DNA from: JAHEEL01 sp963715255
GTDB lineage: Bacteria > Actinomycetota > Acidimicrobiia > Spongiisociales > UBA5794
NCBI GenBank assembly: GCA_963715255.1
Contig: CAVQRN010000011.1
Coordinates: forward strand, 1-44,484
DNA: 44,484 bases
Direction of reading: 5' to 3'
The notes under the pieces were generated by a model. It was not told where the DNA came from, did not search any database, and saw only the letters and a list, made by a program, of their open reading frames with translations. Made by a program: the position numbers and the translations under genes. Below are positions 31,848 to 39,642 of the stretch, in pieces; within the stretch, counting starts at the first letter, position 1, and every line of letters starts with the position of its first letter.

Positions 31848-33137
31848 ATGCCCCCTCGTATCCCCGATCGGTATCGGATGAACGTCCGACTTGGCGCCGA
31901 CGGCGACATCGAAGAATGGCTCGCAACCGACGTGCACCTCGAGCGCCCCGTCTTGATCAGGTTTCCTGGACCCGACGCCGACGCCGACCGAATCGCTGCG
32001 TTCCTCGCTCCTGTTCGCGCAGCGGCGGCGACCACTCACCCCCATGTTCAGATGATCTACGCTGCGGGAGAAGTCGACGGCTCTGCGTTCGCGGTCGCGG
32101 AGTGGGACGGTGCCGTGACCATCGCCGATCGACTCAAAGCGGGAGAGACGCTCCCCGTCGCGGAGTACCTCACCAACGCGTCCGGTCTCGCCTCCGGCCT
32201 TGCAGCATTCCACGCCAACGGTGGTATCCATGGTGCAATCGACCCGAGAGCGATCCACTTCTCGGCTGCCCACCCTGCACGGCTCGCCAGCTTCGGCAGG
32301 GTCCCTCTCACGACCACCCCGACCGATGACACGTCTGCGCTCGCCGCAGCACTCCGCACTGCGATCACAGGAAGCGACAACCCTGCCGTCCGCCCGTCTC
32401 ACGTTGCCGAGGGAATTCCTGCCTCTGTCGACGATGCACTCGGAGCGGCCGAAACCGGGATGCTCGACGCGAAGGGCCTTGCCGCCGCCCTGAGCTCCTC
32501 CTCGCTGCATCCGCAACCAGACGGCGATCGGGCATGGTCTCTGAGGCCCATCGTCCTGTTCGCCTTCGTACTCGCGGCCGTCCTCATTCTTTCCGTTGTC
32601 GGACTTTCGATCGACGTCGATCCCGATTCCCCATTCCTCTACCCGGCCGCGCCGGCCAAACGGGAGCAGACGTCTCCCACGAACACGGCCCCGGCAACGG
32701 ACACACCGACGGAGAACGCCATACCGGCGGTGGTCACCGTCTACGACCCTTTCGGCGACGGCATCGAGAACGATGAGTCCCTTGCCGCCGTGGTGGACGG
32801 CGATCGAACCACTGCATGGGAGACCGAACCGTATCCCGCCCCGCTCGACGAGACGAAGGAAGGGGTAGGGATCATCCTGGAACCTCCGGCTCCCGTCGGA
32901 GCGATCGAGATCACCGGAACGCCGGAGACCCGCTTCACCGTCGCGTGGAACGAGACACGTCCAGACGTTCCCGGCGACTGGGATCGCATCGGCTCAGCAC
33001 AGATCCTCACGGGGACAACCCGACTCGACCTGGCGCACCGGGAGAAGGGATTCTGGCTCGTCTGGGTCACCTCCCTCCCACAACGGACCGACGGATCGTA
33101 TGGGACCTCCATCACTGAGATTCGTCTCCTCCCGTGA
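31848..33137 (+). CDS. Membrane-anchored pseudokinase with extracytoplasmic domain (MviN C-terminal-like)
   Basis: Residues 1-200 look like a eukaryotic-type kinase fold without catalytic residues: the HRD region reads GGIHGAIDPRAIHF, the ATP lysine strand reads PVLIRFPG and no DFG is found. One membrane helix follows (about 225-250), then a Thr/Pro-rich linker and a C-terminal beta-rich domain (VTVYDPFGDGIENDESLAAV, then VDGDRTTAWETEPYP) resembling carbohydrate-binding discoidin-like domains. Mycobacterial MviN/MurJ has this same pseudokinase-TM-binding domain tail in the same gene position next to sigM, but fused to the MurJ flippase. Here the flippase part is missing. A signalling or scaffolding role in envelope synthesis is inferred. 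Confidence 0.78.
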   Translation: MPPRIPDRYRMNVRLGADGDIEEWLATDVHLERPVLIRFPGPDADADRIAAFLAPVRAAAATTHPHVQMIYAAGEVDGSAFAVAEWDGAVTIADRLKAGETLPVAEYLTNASGLASGLAAFHANGGIHGAIDPRAIHFSAAHPARLASFGRVPLTTTPTDDTSALAAALRTAITGSDNPAVRPSHVAEGIPASVDDALGAAETGMLDAKGLAAALSSSSLHPQPDGDRAWSLRPIVLFAFVLAAVLILSVVGLSIDVDPDSPFLYPAAPAKREQTSPTNTAPATDTPTENAIPAVVTVYDPFGDGIENDESLAAVVDGDRTTAWETEPYPAPLDETKEGVGIILEPPAPVGAIEITGTPETRFTVAWNETRPDVPGDWDRIGSAQILTGTTRLDLAHREKGFWLVWVTSLPQRTDGSYGTSITEIRLLP

Positions 33138-33183
33138 AGAAGAACTTCGCCTCCTTGCGCCGACCGGACCAGAATCAGGGTCG

Positions 33184-33768
33184 ATGACCCTTCGTTCCTC
33201 AGAAGACCTCGAATTGATCCGCCGCTACCTCGAAGGTGACGTATCAGCATTCGACGAACTCATGCGTGCCCACGAAGACCGCGTCTTTGCGATCTGTCTC
33301 CGCATGATGAGGGACCGGGACGCGGCTCTCGATGCAACGCAGGACGTCTTCCTCACCGTCTTCCGAAAGGCAGACCGCTACAAGGAACAAGCCGCCTTCA
33401 GCACCTGGCTCTACCGCGTCGCCGTGAACACTTGTTATGACCACTTGAGACGGCAGCAGCGCAAGCGCACCGAGTCACTTCCAGAGCACCTCGATCCCGC
33501 GGACCCTCGCAGCGGCGACGAGTTCCATTCCGTTGAACTGCGTCCGGACATCGAGACGGCGCTTGCCGGGCTTACACCGGAGTTTCGCTCTGCCGTGGTG
33601 CTCGTCGACCTCGAGGGCATGTCGCTAGAAGGAGCCGCGGATACCCTCGAGATACCGATCGGAACGGTGAAGAGCCGTGTCTTCCGGGCGCGAAGCAACT
33701 CTCCAAAGATCTCGGGAACTTCGCACCCGGCTCAGAGCATCCAAGTGATGAATCATGAACGAACGTAA
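33184..33768 (+). CDS. sigM: ECF sigma factor, SigM-like, with a frame break near the C-terminus
   Basis: Region 2 is clear (AFDELMRAHEDRVFAICLRM, DATQDVFLTVFRKADRYK, STWLYRVAVNTCYDHLRRQQ) and so is region 4 (LTPEFRSAVVLVDLEGMSLE, IPIGTVKSRVFRAR). After RAR the frame as read diverges and ends at 33768. If one base is added at about 33695, the protein ends RRQLSKDLGNFAPGSEHPSDES and its TGA (33756-33758) overlaps the anti-sigma ATG as ATGA, the expected coupling. This restored form is almost certainly the true one. SigM-type factors respond to envelope or redox stress; trxB and trxA downstream fit that. Confidence 0.88.
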   Translation: MTLRSSEDLELIRRYLEGDVSAFDELMRAHEDRVFAICLRMMRDRDAALDATQDVFLTVFRKADRYKEQAAFSTWLYRVAVNTCYDHLRRQQRKRTESLPEHLDPADPRSGDEFHSVELRPDIETALAGLTPEFRSAVVLVDLEGMSLEGAADTLEIPIGTVKSRVFRARSNSPKISGTSHPAQSIQVMNHERT

Positions 33769-34648
33769 TCAAGAACTCATCGTCGATCTGATTGGCGGCC
33801 GTCTCTCCCTGGACGAGGAACGGGCCGCCTTCGCCCGAATCGAGAACGATCCCGCCTTCCGTGCCGAGTACGAGACACAGCTATCCGCCATCTCCATGCT
33901 CGAAGCATCTTCCACGCCATTGATGACATCGGACGAGCGGTCGACCCTGCACGCGGCGCTCCGTCAGCAACTCCACCTCGACGACACCCCCGTTCCGATC
34001 GTCGCCGTCACTTCGCGATGGCAGCGCTGGTGGGCGCCGCTCGGCGGTCTCGCAGTGGCCGCTGCGGTGGTTGTGGGCGCCGTCGTCATTCTTCCCGGAG
34101 TCCTGTCGAGCAGCGATTCGGACGGGAGTTTCGAGACGGCTTCCGCGGAGATCGCCACCACCGCGCCGAACGCATCACTTGGCGACGGTCTCGCCGAGGA
34201 GAGCGAGGACCACAGCGGAGGCGCCGACGCCGCAGCTCCACAGGCTACGGAGAGTGCTGTCGCCGGGGGAAGCACTGCCGACGAAGACGTACCGTCCACG
34301 ACGACCGCGGCAACCTATGACGCTGCGGAAGCTCCGACCGCTCTTCCATACCTGTCCGATGTCAATCTCGAAGCACTCGAGCGTGAGCTCGCTTCGGACC
34401 CGGAATCTCTCAGGAACGGCATCTCAACGCCTTCGTCCAAGTCGTCCGAACTCGACCCCTCCCAAGTGGAGGCGTGCCTCGATTCGTTGCGTGCGGACGA
34501 TACGGCGTCGTCCTTCTCCCCCATCGCGACCACGACCTACGATGGCACCGAGTCTGTGGTGGTATCCGTCTCCCCTCCTGAAGGGGATTCCTTCCTCGCT
34601 GTCTTCGCCGGGGCCTCGTGCCGGGAGCTCGCCAGCACACAGGGATGA
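33755..34648 (+). CDS. Single-span anti-sigma factor of the adjacent ECF sigma factor
   Basis: The 297-residue protein has a cytoplasmic N-terminal part (about residues 1-85: NQELIVDLIGGRLSLDEERA), then one membrane helix (about 93-115) and a long extracytoplasmic region, first low-complexity Ser/Thr/Ala, then a conserved-looking end with QVEACLDSLRA and a second cysteine in GASCRELAS. Position after sigM and the topology identify it as the cognate anti-sigma, equivalent in place to mycobacterial Rv3912/RsmA. No zinc-binding HxxxCxxC motif is seen. The two outer cysteines might form a disulfide. Confidence 0.8.
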   Translation: MNERNQELIVDLIGGRLSLDEERAAFARIENDPAFRAEYETQLSAISMLEASSTPLMTSDERSTLHAALRQQLHLDDTPVPIVAVTSRWQRWWAPLGGLAVAAAVVVGAVVILPGVLSSSDSDGSFETASAEIATTAPNASLGDGLAEESEDHSGGADAAAPQATESAVAGGSTADEDVPSTTTAATYDAAEAPTALPYLSDVNLEALERELASDPESLRNGISTPSSKSSELDPSQVEACLDSLRADDTASSFSPIATTTYDGTESVVVSVSPPEGDSFLAVFAGASCRELASTQG

Positions 34649-34665
34649 GCGTCGCGTCGTTCGAC

Positions 34666-34679
34666 TATCCTCCTTGGAC
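34666..34679 (+). promoter_or_regulatory. -10-like element upstream of the two-helix membrane protein
   Basis: TATCCT (34666-34671) ends 8 bases before ATG 34680, suggesting a leaderless internal start for the membrane protein-trxB part of the cluster. Confidence 0.4.
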
Positions 34680-34991
34680 ATGACCGATCGACCTCGCAAC
34701 AACTACCCGGCCAAGATCGCCGATTTCCTCGAGCAGATCGCTACCCGCATCCGTTCACTCACGGTGGATCGTGCATCTCTAGCGGTTACGTGGACGGCGA
34801 TCGGACTCGTCGTAGCAACGCTTGCGGTCCTCGCTGTGATCTGGCTGCTCGTCGGTTTCTTCCGTGCTCTCGGTACCCTGATCGGACAGGAACTGGCATA
34901 TGCCGTCGTCGGGGGCATATTGCTCCTCGTCGGCGTGTTCCTCTGGATGAAGAGATCTCCAGACGACGAGACAACACCACCACAGGAGTGA
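34680..34991 (+). CDS. Small two-helix membrane protein upstream of trxB
   Basis: The 103-residue protein has a cytoplasmic-looking N-terminus (RNNYPAKIADFLEQIATRIR), two hydrophobic helices (about 37-60 and 67-88) and a short acidic tail (SPDDETTPPQE). The family is not recognised. It sits between the anti-sigma gene and trxB, where its stop lies two bases before the trxB GTG, so it is part of the same operon. Comparable small membrane proteins occur at this place in other actinobacterial origin clusters, as far as I recall. Confidence 0.72.
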   Translation: MTDRPRNNYPAKIADFLEQIATRIRSLTVDRASLAVTWTAIGLVVATLAVLAVIWLLVGFFRALGTLIGQELAYAVVGGILLLVGVFLWMKRSPDDETTPPQE

Positions 34992-34993
34992 CC

Positions 34994-35917
34994 GTGGCCG
35001 AGAAGGTCTTGATCATCGGGTCCGGCCCCGCCGGACTCACCGCCGCTATCTACGCCGCTCGCGCCGATCTCAATCCATTGATGATCGAGGGCATGGAACG
35101 TGGCGGGCAGTTGATGCTCACGACCGAAGTCGAGAACTATCCCGGGTTCCCCGAGGGGATCATGGGCCCGGAACTCATGGACGGAATGCGCAAGCAGGCC
35201 GAACGTTTTGGCACCCGCATCGTCTCATCCGACGTCACGAAGGTCGACCTTTCCGAACGTCCCTTCAAAGTGTGGGTCGCTGACGATCTCTACGAGTCGG
35301 AGGCCCTCGTCATCTCGACCGGCGCATCTGCTCGATGGCTTGGGATTCCCGGGGAGAGTCGCCTCCGTGGATACGGCGTCTCAGCATGTGCAACGTGTGA
35401 CGGTTTCTTCTTCCGGGATCGGGCAATCGCGATCGTTGGTGGTGGCGACTCAGCCATGGAGGAAGCGATCTTCCTCACCAAGTTCGCCTCGAAGGTCACC
35501 ATCCTCCATCGACGCGACCAGTTCAGGGCCTCGAAGATCATGGCTCAACGGGCAATCGATCACCCGAAGATCGAGGTCCTCTGGAATACGACCATCGAAG
35601 AGGTACTCGGCGGTGATCTGGTCACCGGTCTCCGGGTGAAGAATGTCCTGACCGACGAGGAGTCGGTGCTGCCCGTCGAGGGGTTCTTCCTGGCAATCGG
35701 CCACGACCCAAATACCAAGATTTTCCAGGGACAACTAGATCTGGACGCCTCTGGATATGTCGTCACCGAAGGAGGCTCGACGCGAACCTCTGTGGAAGGG
35801 GTGTTCGCAGCAGGAGACGTCGTCGACCATTACTACCAGCAAGCCGTGACGGCCGCCGGCATGGGCTGTCAGGCCGCTATCGACGTCGAGCACTGGCTCG
35901 ACCGAACCGAGGCCTGA
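34994..35917 (+). CDS. trxB: Thioredoxin reductase
   Basis: TrxB passes electrons from NADPH through FAD to thioredoxin. The 307-residue protein has the FAD motif VLIIGSGPAGLTAAIYAA, the redox pair in SACATCDGFFF, the NADPH-site motif AIVGGGDSAMEEAIFL, and the C-terminal FAD-binding GVFAAGDVVDHYYQQAVTAA. GTG 34994 has AGGAG six bases upstream, partly inside the previous gene. trxA follows 58 bases later. A sigma-factor operon feeding a thioredoxin system suggests redox stress control. Confidence 0.96.
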   Translation: MAEKVLIIGSGPAGLTAAIYAARADLNPLMIEGMERGGQLMLTTEVENYPGFPEGIMGPELMDGMRKQAERFGTRIVSSDVTKVDLSERPFKVWVADDLYESEALVISTGASARWLGIPGESRLRGYGVSACATCDGFFFRDRAIAIVGGGDSAMEEAIFLTKFASKVTILHRRDQFRASKIMAQRAIDHPKIEVLWNTTIEEVLGGDLVTGLRVKNVLTDEESVLPVEGFFLAIGHDPNTKIFQGQLDLDASGYVVTEGGSTRTSVEGVFAAGDVVDHYYQQAVTAAGMGCQAAIDVEHWLDRTEA

Positions 35918-35927
35918 ATCCAATACC

Positions 35928-35953
35928 GTCCGCCTCCGACCGGTTTGGCGGAC
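35928..35953 (+). promoter_or_regulatory. Hairpin between trxB and trxA
   Basis: GTCCGCC/GGCGGAC forms a 7-bp stem with a 12-base loop, ending 22 bases before the trxA ATG. It has no T tract. It may tune trxB-trxA read-through or mRNA stability. Confidence 0.35.
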
Positions 35954-35975
35954 CAATGATCACGAGGGAGTCAAG

Positions 35976-36302
35976 ATGGGACAGAACACCGTCAAGGGAA
36001 CCGACGCCACATTCGTCGAACTGATAGGGTCGTCGACGCCGACCCTCGTCGACTTCTGGGCAGAGTGGTGCGGGCCGTGCAAGATGATGGACGGACCACT
36101 CGAGGAGATCGCCGGAGATCGATCCGAACAACTCCAGATCGTCAAACTCAACGTCGACGAGAATCCGTCAACGGCGATGCAGTTCGGTGTGATGAGTATT
36201 CCGACGATGATCATCTTCCAGGCCGGGGAAGAGAAGAAGCGCCTCGTCGGAGCCAGGAGCAAGGCGCAGCTAGAAGCTGAGATCGCCTCCTTCGTCTCCT
36301 GA
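35976..36302 (+). CDS. trxA: Thioredoxin
   Basis: The 108-residue protein is a standard thioredoxin: LVDFWAEWCGPCKMMDGPLE with the WCGPC active site (about residues 32-36), the KLNVDENPSTAMQFGVMSIP segment with the cis-proline, then TMIIFQAGEEKKRLVGA. It reduces protein disulfides and is recharged by the TrxB encoded upstream. GAGGGAG lies about 8 bases before ATG 35976. Confidence 0.97.
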   Translation: MGQNTVKGTDATFVELIGSSTPTLVDFWAEWCGPCKMMDGPLEEIAGDRSEQLQIVKLNVDENPSTAMQFGVMSIPTMIIFQAGEEKKRLVGARSKAQLEAEIASFVS

Positions 36303-36327
36303 GCCACGACTGCCCGGTGACGAGAGC

Positions 36328-37320
36328 GTGAGGCTCTACCACTCCGGAGACCACGGGGAACCGGTTCGGGATATCCAGCGCCGTCTGACGGGCCTGGGAA
36401 TCCTTGCCAAGGTCGACGGTTCGTACGATTCGGACACGGTTGCTGCCGTACGGAAGTTCCAGGAGACGCGCGGGTTGCGCGTGGACGGCATCGTGGGTCC
36501 CGAGACCTGGCGAACGCTGGTCGACGCCGGGTTTCGGCTTGGTGATCGCCTTCTCTACCGACGTTCTCCGATGATGCGCGGTGATGACGTCTCCAAACTC
36601 CAGCAGAGCCTCGGCTCCCTCGGGTTCGATGCGGGCAAAGTCGACGGACTCTTCGGCCCCGAGACGCTCAGAGCAGTGCTCGACTTCCAACACAACCGGG
36701 GAATGGCAGAGGATGGATTCGCGGGCAGCGAAGTCGTTGAGGAACTACAACTCATGTCCAAAGCGACGGAGAAGCCCGGTCGGGAGGCGGTGCGTGAGCG
36801 CGAGTGGGTCGATTCACTCCCCAAACCAATTGCGGGCGCACGAATCTACGTCGATCCGGACAGCGGTGAGGCCTCGACTCCGGACTCCATGTGGTCGGTT
36901 GCGACCCGTCTCGCGTCGGATCTCCAACTCTCCGGCGCTCGCGTGTTGTTGTCGCGAAGTGTTGATACCTCTCCAAACGAGCGGTTCCGTTCAAAGCGGG
37001 CGAATCGACTCGACGTCCAGGTCGTCGTGTCGATCACCGTTCCACCCGACGGCATCGAAGCGGTCTTCTACTTCGGTACGCCGCTCAGCACCAGCGAAGC
37101 CGGGAGGGCGATCGCCATCCATCTCGCCGGGAGGCTCAACGTTCCCGCCCTCCCACGCGCCGTACCGATGCTGAAGGAGACCCGTTCGCCGGCGGTCGTG
37201 ATAGCCGTGGCCAACCCCTCCCCCGAACTGGGCTCCCAGATCGCTCGGGCGATCGTCGACCTCTACGCGTCCGGCCCAGACGAGACGGAAGGCAAGGAGC
37301 AAGGAGCAAGGGGCAAATAG
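36328..37320 (+). CDS. cwlM: CwlM-like protein: two peptidoglycan-binding domains plus degenerate amidase
   Basis: The 330-residue protein has no signal peptide. Two PG_binding_1 domains are clear: GEPVRDIQRRLTGLGILAKV with DSDTVAAVRKFQETRGLRVD, and DDVSKLQQSLGSLGFDAGKV with PETLRAVLDFQHNRGMAEDG. The rest aligns with amidase_3 but has lost its zinc ligands: DPDSGE stands where DPGHGG is expected, and VVVSITVPP where the second His is expected. So it is probably not a hydrolase. In mycobacteria the gene in this position, CwlM, is a cytoplasmic regulator of MurA; the same role is inferred. The end (GKEQGARGK) is encoded by heptamer repeats. Confidence 0.82.
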   Translation: MRLYHSGDHGEPVRDIQRRLTGLGILAKVDGSYDSDTVAAVRKFQETRGLRVDGIVGPETWRTLVDAGFRLGDRLLYRRSPMMRGDDVSKLQQSLGSLGFDAGKVDGLFGPETLRAVLDFQHNRGMAEDGFAGSEVVEELQLMSKATEKPGREAVREREWVDSLPKPIAGARIYVDPDSGEASTPDSMWSVATRLASDLQLSGARVLLSRSVDTSPNERFRSKRANRLDVQVVVSITVPPDGIEAVFYFGTPLSTSEAGRAIAIHLAGRLNVPALPRAVPMLKETRSPAVVIAVANPSPELGSQIARAIVDLYASGPDETEGKEQGARGK

Positions 37321-37325
37321 CAGGA
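37291..37325 (+). repeat. Heptamer tandem array across the cwlM-like stop
   Basis: Units in gene sense read GGCAAGG, AGCAAGG, AGCAAGG, GGCAAAT, AGCAGGA. The first three lie in the coding end and the TAG falls at the fourth/fifth unit boundary. The parB stop is 30 bases further on, on the other strand. Confidence 0.8.
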
Positions 37326-37354
37326 TACAAAGAGGCGCGTCGTCGAACTCCGAA

Positions 37355-38209
37355 CTACGCAAACAGTTGGCGGTAGATCCGTTCTAGGTCTTCGAGCGAC
37401 CCATAGCGGATCACCATCCTCCCGCCCTCTCCGCGACCGGTGATGTTCACTCTGGTGGCCAGGTGCTCGGAGAGCCGCTCCTCGAGTTCGATGATTGCAG
37501 CCGGACGCATCACCGGGAGACTGCGAGGCCGTTTCGTTTCGGGAATCGAGCGGTTCTTCACCGCCTCTTCGACGCTCCTGACCGACCAACCTTCGGCGAC
37601 CACGCGTTCAGCGATATGTACGGCATACGCCTCGTCGTCGAGCGCAAGGAGGGCTCGAGCGTGTCCTGCCGACAGCTCCCCGCGTTCGAGCATTCCTTGG
37701 ATCGGTGCCGGTAGTTGGAGCAGCCGTAGCGTGTTTGTCACCGCACTCCGGCTCTTCCCGACTCTGGTCGCCACCTGTTCATGGGTCATGCCAAAATCTT
37801 CCAGAAGATTCCGGTATGCCGCGGCTTCTTCGAGCGGCGAGAGGTCCTTACGTTGGATATTCTCGATGAGCGCCTCGGTGAGGTGTCGCTCATCACTCGC
37901 AACAGCCCGGATGACCGCAGGGATCGTTGTCAGGCCCGCCATATCCGCAGCTCTCAACCGCCGCTCGCCTGCGATGAGCACATAGGTGCCATCCGTGTCC
38001 CCCGGGCGGACAATGACGGGTTGGAGAACGCCGACTTCGCGAATTGACGCCGCCAACTCCCCCAGCGAATCGTCGTCGAACCGACTCCTCGGCTGCTGAG
38101 GACTTCGCGAAATCTCCTCGACCTCGAGCTCGGCGAAGCCAACTGAAGGGTGCTCGACCGGAAACAACGCTTCGAGGCCTCGCCCTAGTCCACTCTTACG
38201 TGCGGCCAT
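37355..38209 (-). CDS. parB: Chromosome-partitioning protein ParB
   Basis: ParB is a CTP-using DNA clamp that loads at parS and spreads. The 284-residue protein begins with the N-terminal KSGLGRGLEALFP, has the nuclease-like CTP domain with LIAGERRLRAADMAGLTTIP (GERRxRA motif) and LIENIQRKDLSPLEEA, then the parS-reading helix-turn-helix MTHEQVATRVGKSRSAVTNT. The C-terminal dimerisation domain follows. ATG 38209 has GGAGGAG directly before it and lies inside the end of parA, so the two are coupled. Confidence 0.96.
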   Translation of the reverse strand: MAARKSGLGRGLEALFPVEHPSVGFAELEVEEISRSPQQPRSRFDDDSLGELAASIREVGVLQPVIVRPGDTDGTYVLIAGERRLRAADMAGLTTIPAVIRAVASDERHLTEALIENIQRKDLSPLEEAAAYRNLLEDFGMTHEQVATRVGKSRSAVTNTLRLLQLPAPIQGMLERGELSAGHARALLALDDEAYAVHIAERVVAEGWSVRSVEEAVKNRSIPETKRPRSLPVMRPAAIIELEERLSEHLATRVNITGRGEGGRMVIRYGSLEDLERIYRQLFA

Positions 38210-38969
38210 GTCTCCTCCGGAATTCGCGTGCCAGTTCCCGGTAGGCGATTGCCCCTCGGGACATGGGGTCATACGCCTCGATCGGCTCTCCGTACGAGGG
38301 GGCCTCAGACAGTCTGACGGTGCGGGGGATGACCGTCCGATACGTCGTTTCGCCGAAATGCTCCCGTACCTGTGCGACGACATCCGACGCCAGCGTGGTT
38401 CGCCCGTCGAACATGGTCAGGAGTACACCTTCAATATTGAGCTGAGGGTTAAGGTTCCGTTGAACCAATTGGATGTTCTTCATCAGCTGGCTCACCCCCT
38501 CGAGAGCGTAGTACTCACACTGAATGGGGATGAGGACCTCGTCTGCGGCTGCCAGACCGTTCACGGTAAGGAGCCCAAGCGACGGAGGGCAGTCCACGAG
38601 TACGAAGTCGTAGTCGCCTGCGATTGGTTTGAGCGCATTTCCAAGACGCGCCTCTCGGGAGAACATCGAGACCAGCTCGATCTCGGCCCCGGCGAGCTCG
38701 ATCGTCGCCGGTACGACAAAGAGATCGCGCACCGAGGAGGGTTCGATCACGTCTTCGATCGCAACGTCTTCGACAAGGAGGTCGTAGGTCGAGTACTCGA
38801 TCGCCGCCCGGTCGATTCCCAGGCCACTGGTCGTGTTCCCCTGTGGGTCGAGATCGACCAGAAGAACGCGTTCTCCTTGGAACGCAAGGCCTGCACCGAG
38901 ATTGATCGTGGTTGTTGACTTGCCCACGCCACCCTTCTGGTTGGCGATGGCAACGATGGTCGTCGGCAT
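38196..38969 (-). CDS. parA: Chromosome-partitioning ATPase ParA (Soj)
   Basis: The 257-residue protein has the deviant Walker A IANQKGGVGKSTTTINLGAG, LLVDLDPQGNTTSGLG, and DFVLVDCPPSLGLLTVNGLA (Walker B), all as in chromosomal ParA. It lacks the N-terminal DNA-binding domain of plasmid type Ia proteins. ParA moves ParB-parS complexes after origin duplication. Order rsmG-parA-parB on the strand opposite to dnaA is the common actinobacterial layout. Twelve bases separate it from the rsmG stop. Confidence 0.96.
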   Translation of the reverse strand: MPTTIVAIANQKGGVGKSTTTINLGAGLAFQGERVLLVDLDPQGNTTSGLGIDRAAIEYSTYDLLVEDVAIEDVIEPSSVRDLFVVPATIELAGAEIELVSMFSREARLGNALKPIAGDYDFVLVDCPPSLGLLTVNGLAAADEVLIPIQCEYYALEGVSQLMKNIQLVQRNLNPQLNIEGVLLTMFDGRTTLASDVVAQVREHFGETTYRTVIPRTVRLSEAPSYGEPIEAYDPMSRGAIAYRELAREFRRRHGRT

Positions 38970-38981
38970 TGGGGGTGGGTC

Positions 38982-39620
38982 TCAGTCCGAAGCTGGGGGA
39001 TTGGTCACCGTCATCCTAAGAAGCCAGGCGGGAGAGTCAAGGACCCCCCTGTTGATCCGCAGCAGGTCGAGGTTCGTTCCGGGTGGCGCATGAGGGAGTT
39101 GGTCGGGTTCGGCGGAGCGACTCAACCCAACCACGGCGCGGCCGTTCATCTCCAGGAGTGGCAGGGCCGTGGCAAGGGCGTCTTCCCAGACGAGCGACGC
39201 ACGGAACACAATCGTCGACCACGGTCCACTCATACCCTTTGTGTCTCGGTGCTCCACCACCACGTTCTCAAGACCGAGGATCCGAATGGCCCGTCGCGCA
39301 AGACGACAACGCGTCTCCGACCGGTCGAGCAGTGTCACCGACGTATTTGGATGCGAAATCGCCAGGGGGATACCCGGGAGGCCCACTCCCGAACCAATAT
39401 CGAGGATGTCAACGGGTGTTCCCTCCCACGCGGCAGCAAACACGAGAGAGTCGGCGACATGCCGATCGATGATGCGGTCCTTCTCGTCCGAACCGATTCC
39501 CCCGGCTTCGACGGCCTCCGCGGCCAGCCAGCCGGCGAATTGGATCAGCGTCTCTCGTTGAGCCGACGTCAGGTCGGTTCCGGCCCGACTTGCCGCCCGA
39601 TCTAAGGCGGTCGCGAACAT
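38982..39620 (-). CDS. rsmG: 16S rRNA (guanine-N7) methyltransferase G
   Basis: RsmG methylates G527 of 16S rRNA; its loss gives low-level streptomycin resistance. The protein shows QRETLIQFAGWLAAEAVEAG, DSLVFAAAWEGTPVDILDIG, SGVGLPGIPLAISHPNTSVTL (SAM site) and LLDRSETRCRLARRAIRILG. From ATG 39620 it is 212 residues, a normal length. The frame extends to 39674, but that part has no homology and crosses the parS-like site. The parS-like palindrome lies at the very start of the gene. Confidence 0.93.
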   Translation of the reverse strand: MFATALDRAASRAGTDLTSAQRETLIQFAGWLAAEAVEAGGIGSDEKDRIIDRHVADSLVFAAAWEGTPVDILDIGSGVGLPGIPLAISHPNTSVTLLDRSETRCRLARRAIRILGLENVVVEHRDTKGMSGPWSTIVFRASLVWEDALATALPLLEMNGRAVVGLSRSAEPDQLPHAPPGTNLDLLRINRGVLDSPAWLLRMTVTNPPASD

Positions 39621-39635
39621 GTTTCCCGTGAAACA
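39620..39635. promoter_or_regulatory. parS-like ParB-binding site
   Basis: TGTTTCCCGTGAAACA differs from the bacterial parS consensus TGTTTCACGTGAAACA at one position. It covers the rsmG start codon, about 1.4 kb from parB and 3 kb from dnaA, where parS sites are expected. Confidence 0.85.
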
Positions 39636-39642
39636 CGCGGCC

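Noticed and set aside
18668..37325. CRISPR arrays as an explanation of the tandem repeats
   Set aside because: Units are only 7 bases, contiguous, without spacers, and no cas genes are present.
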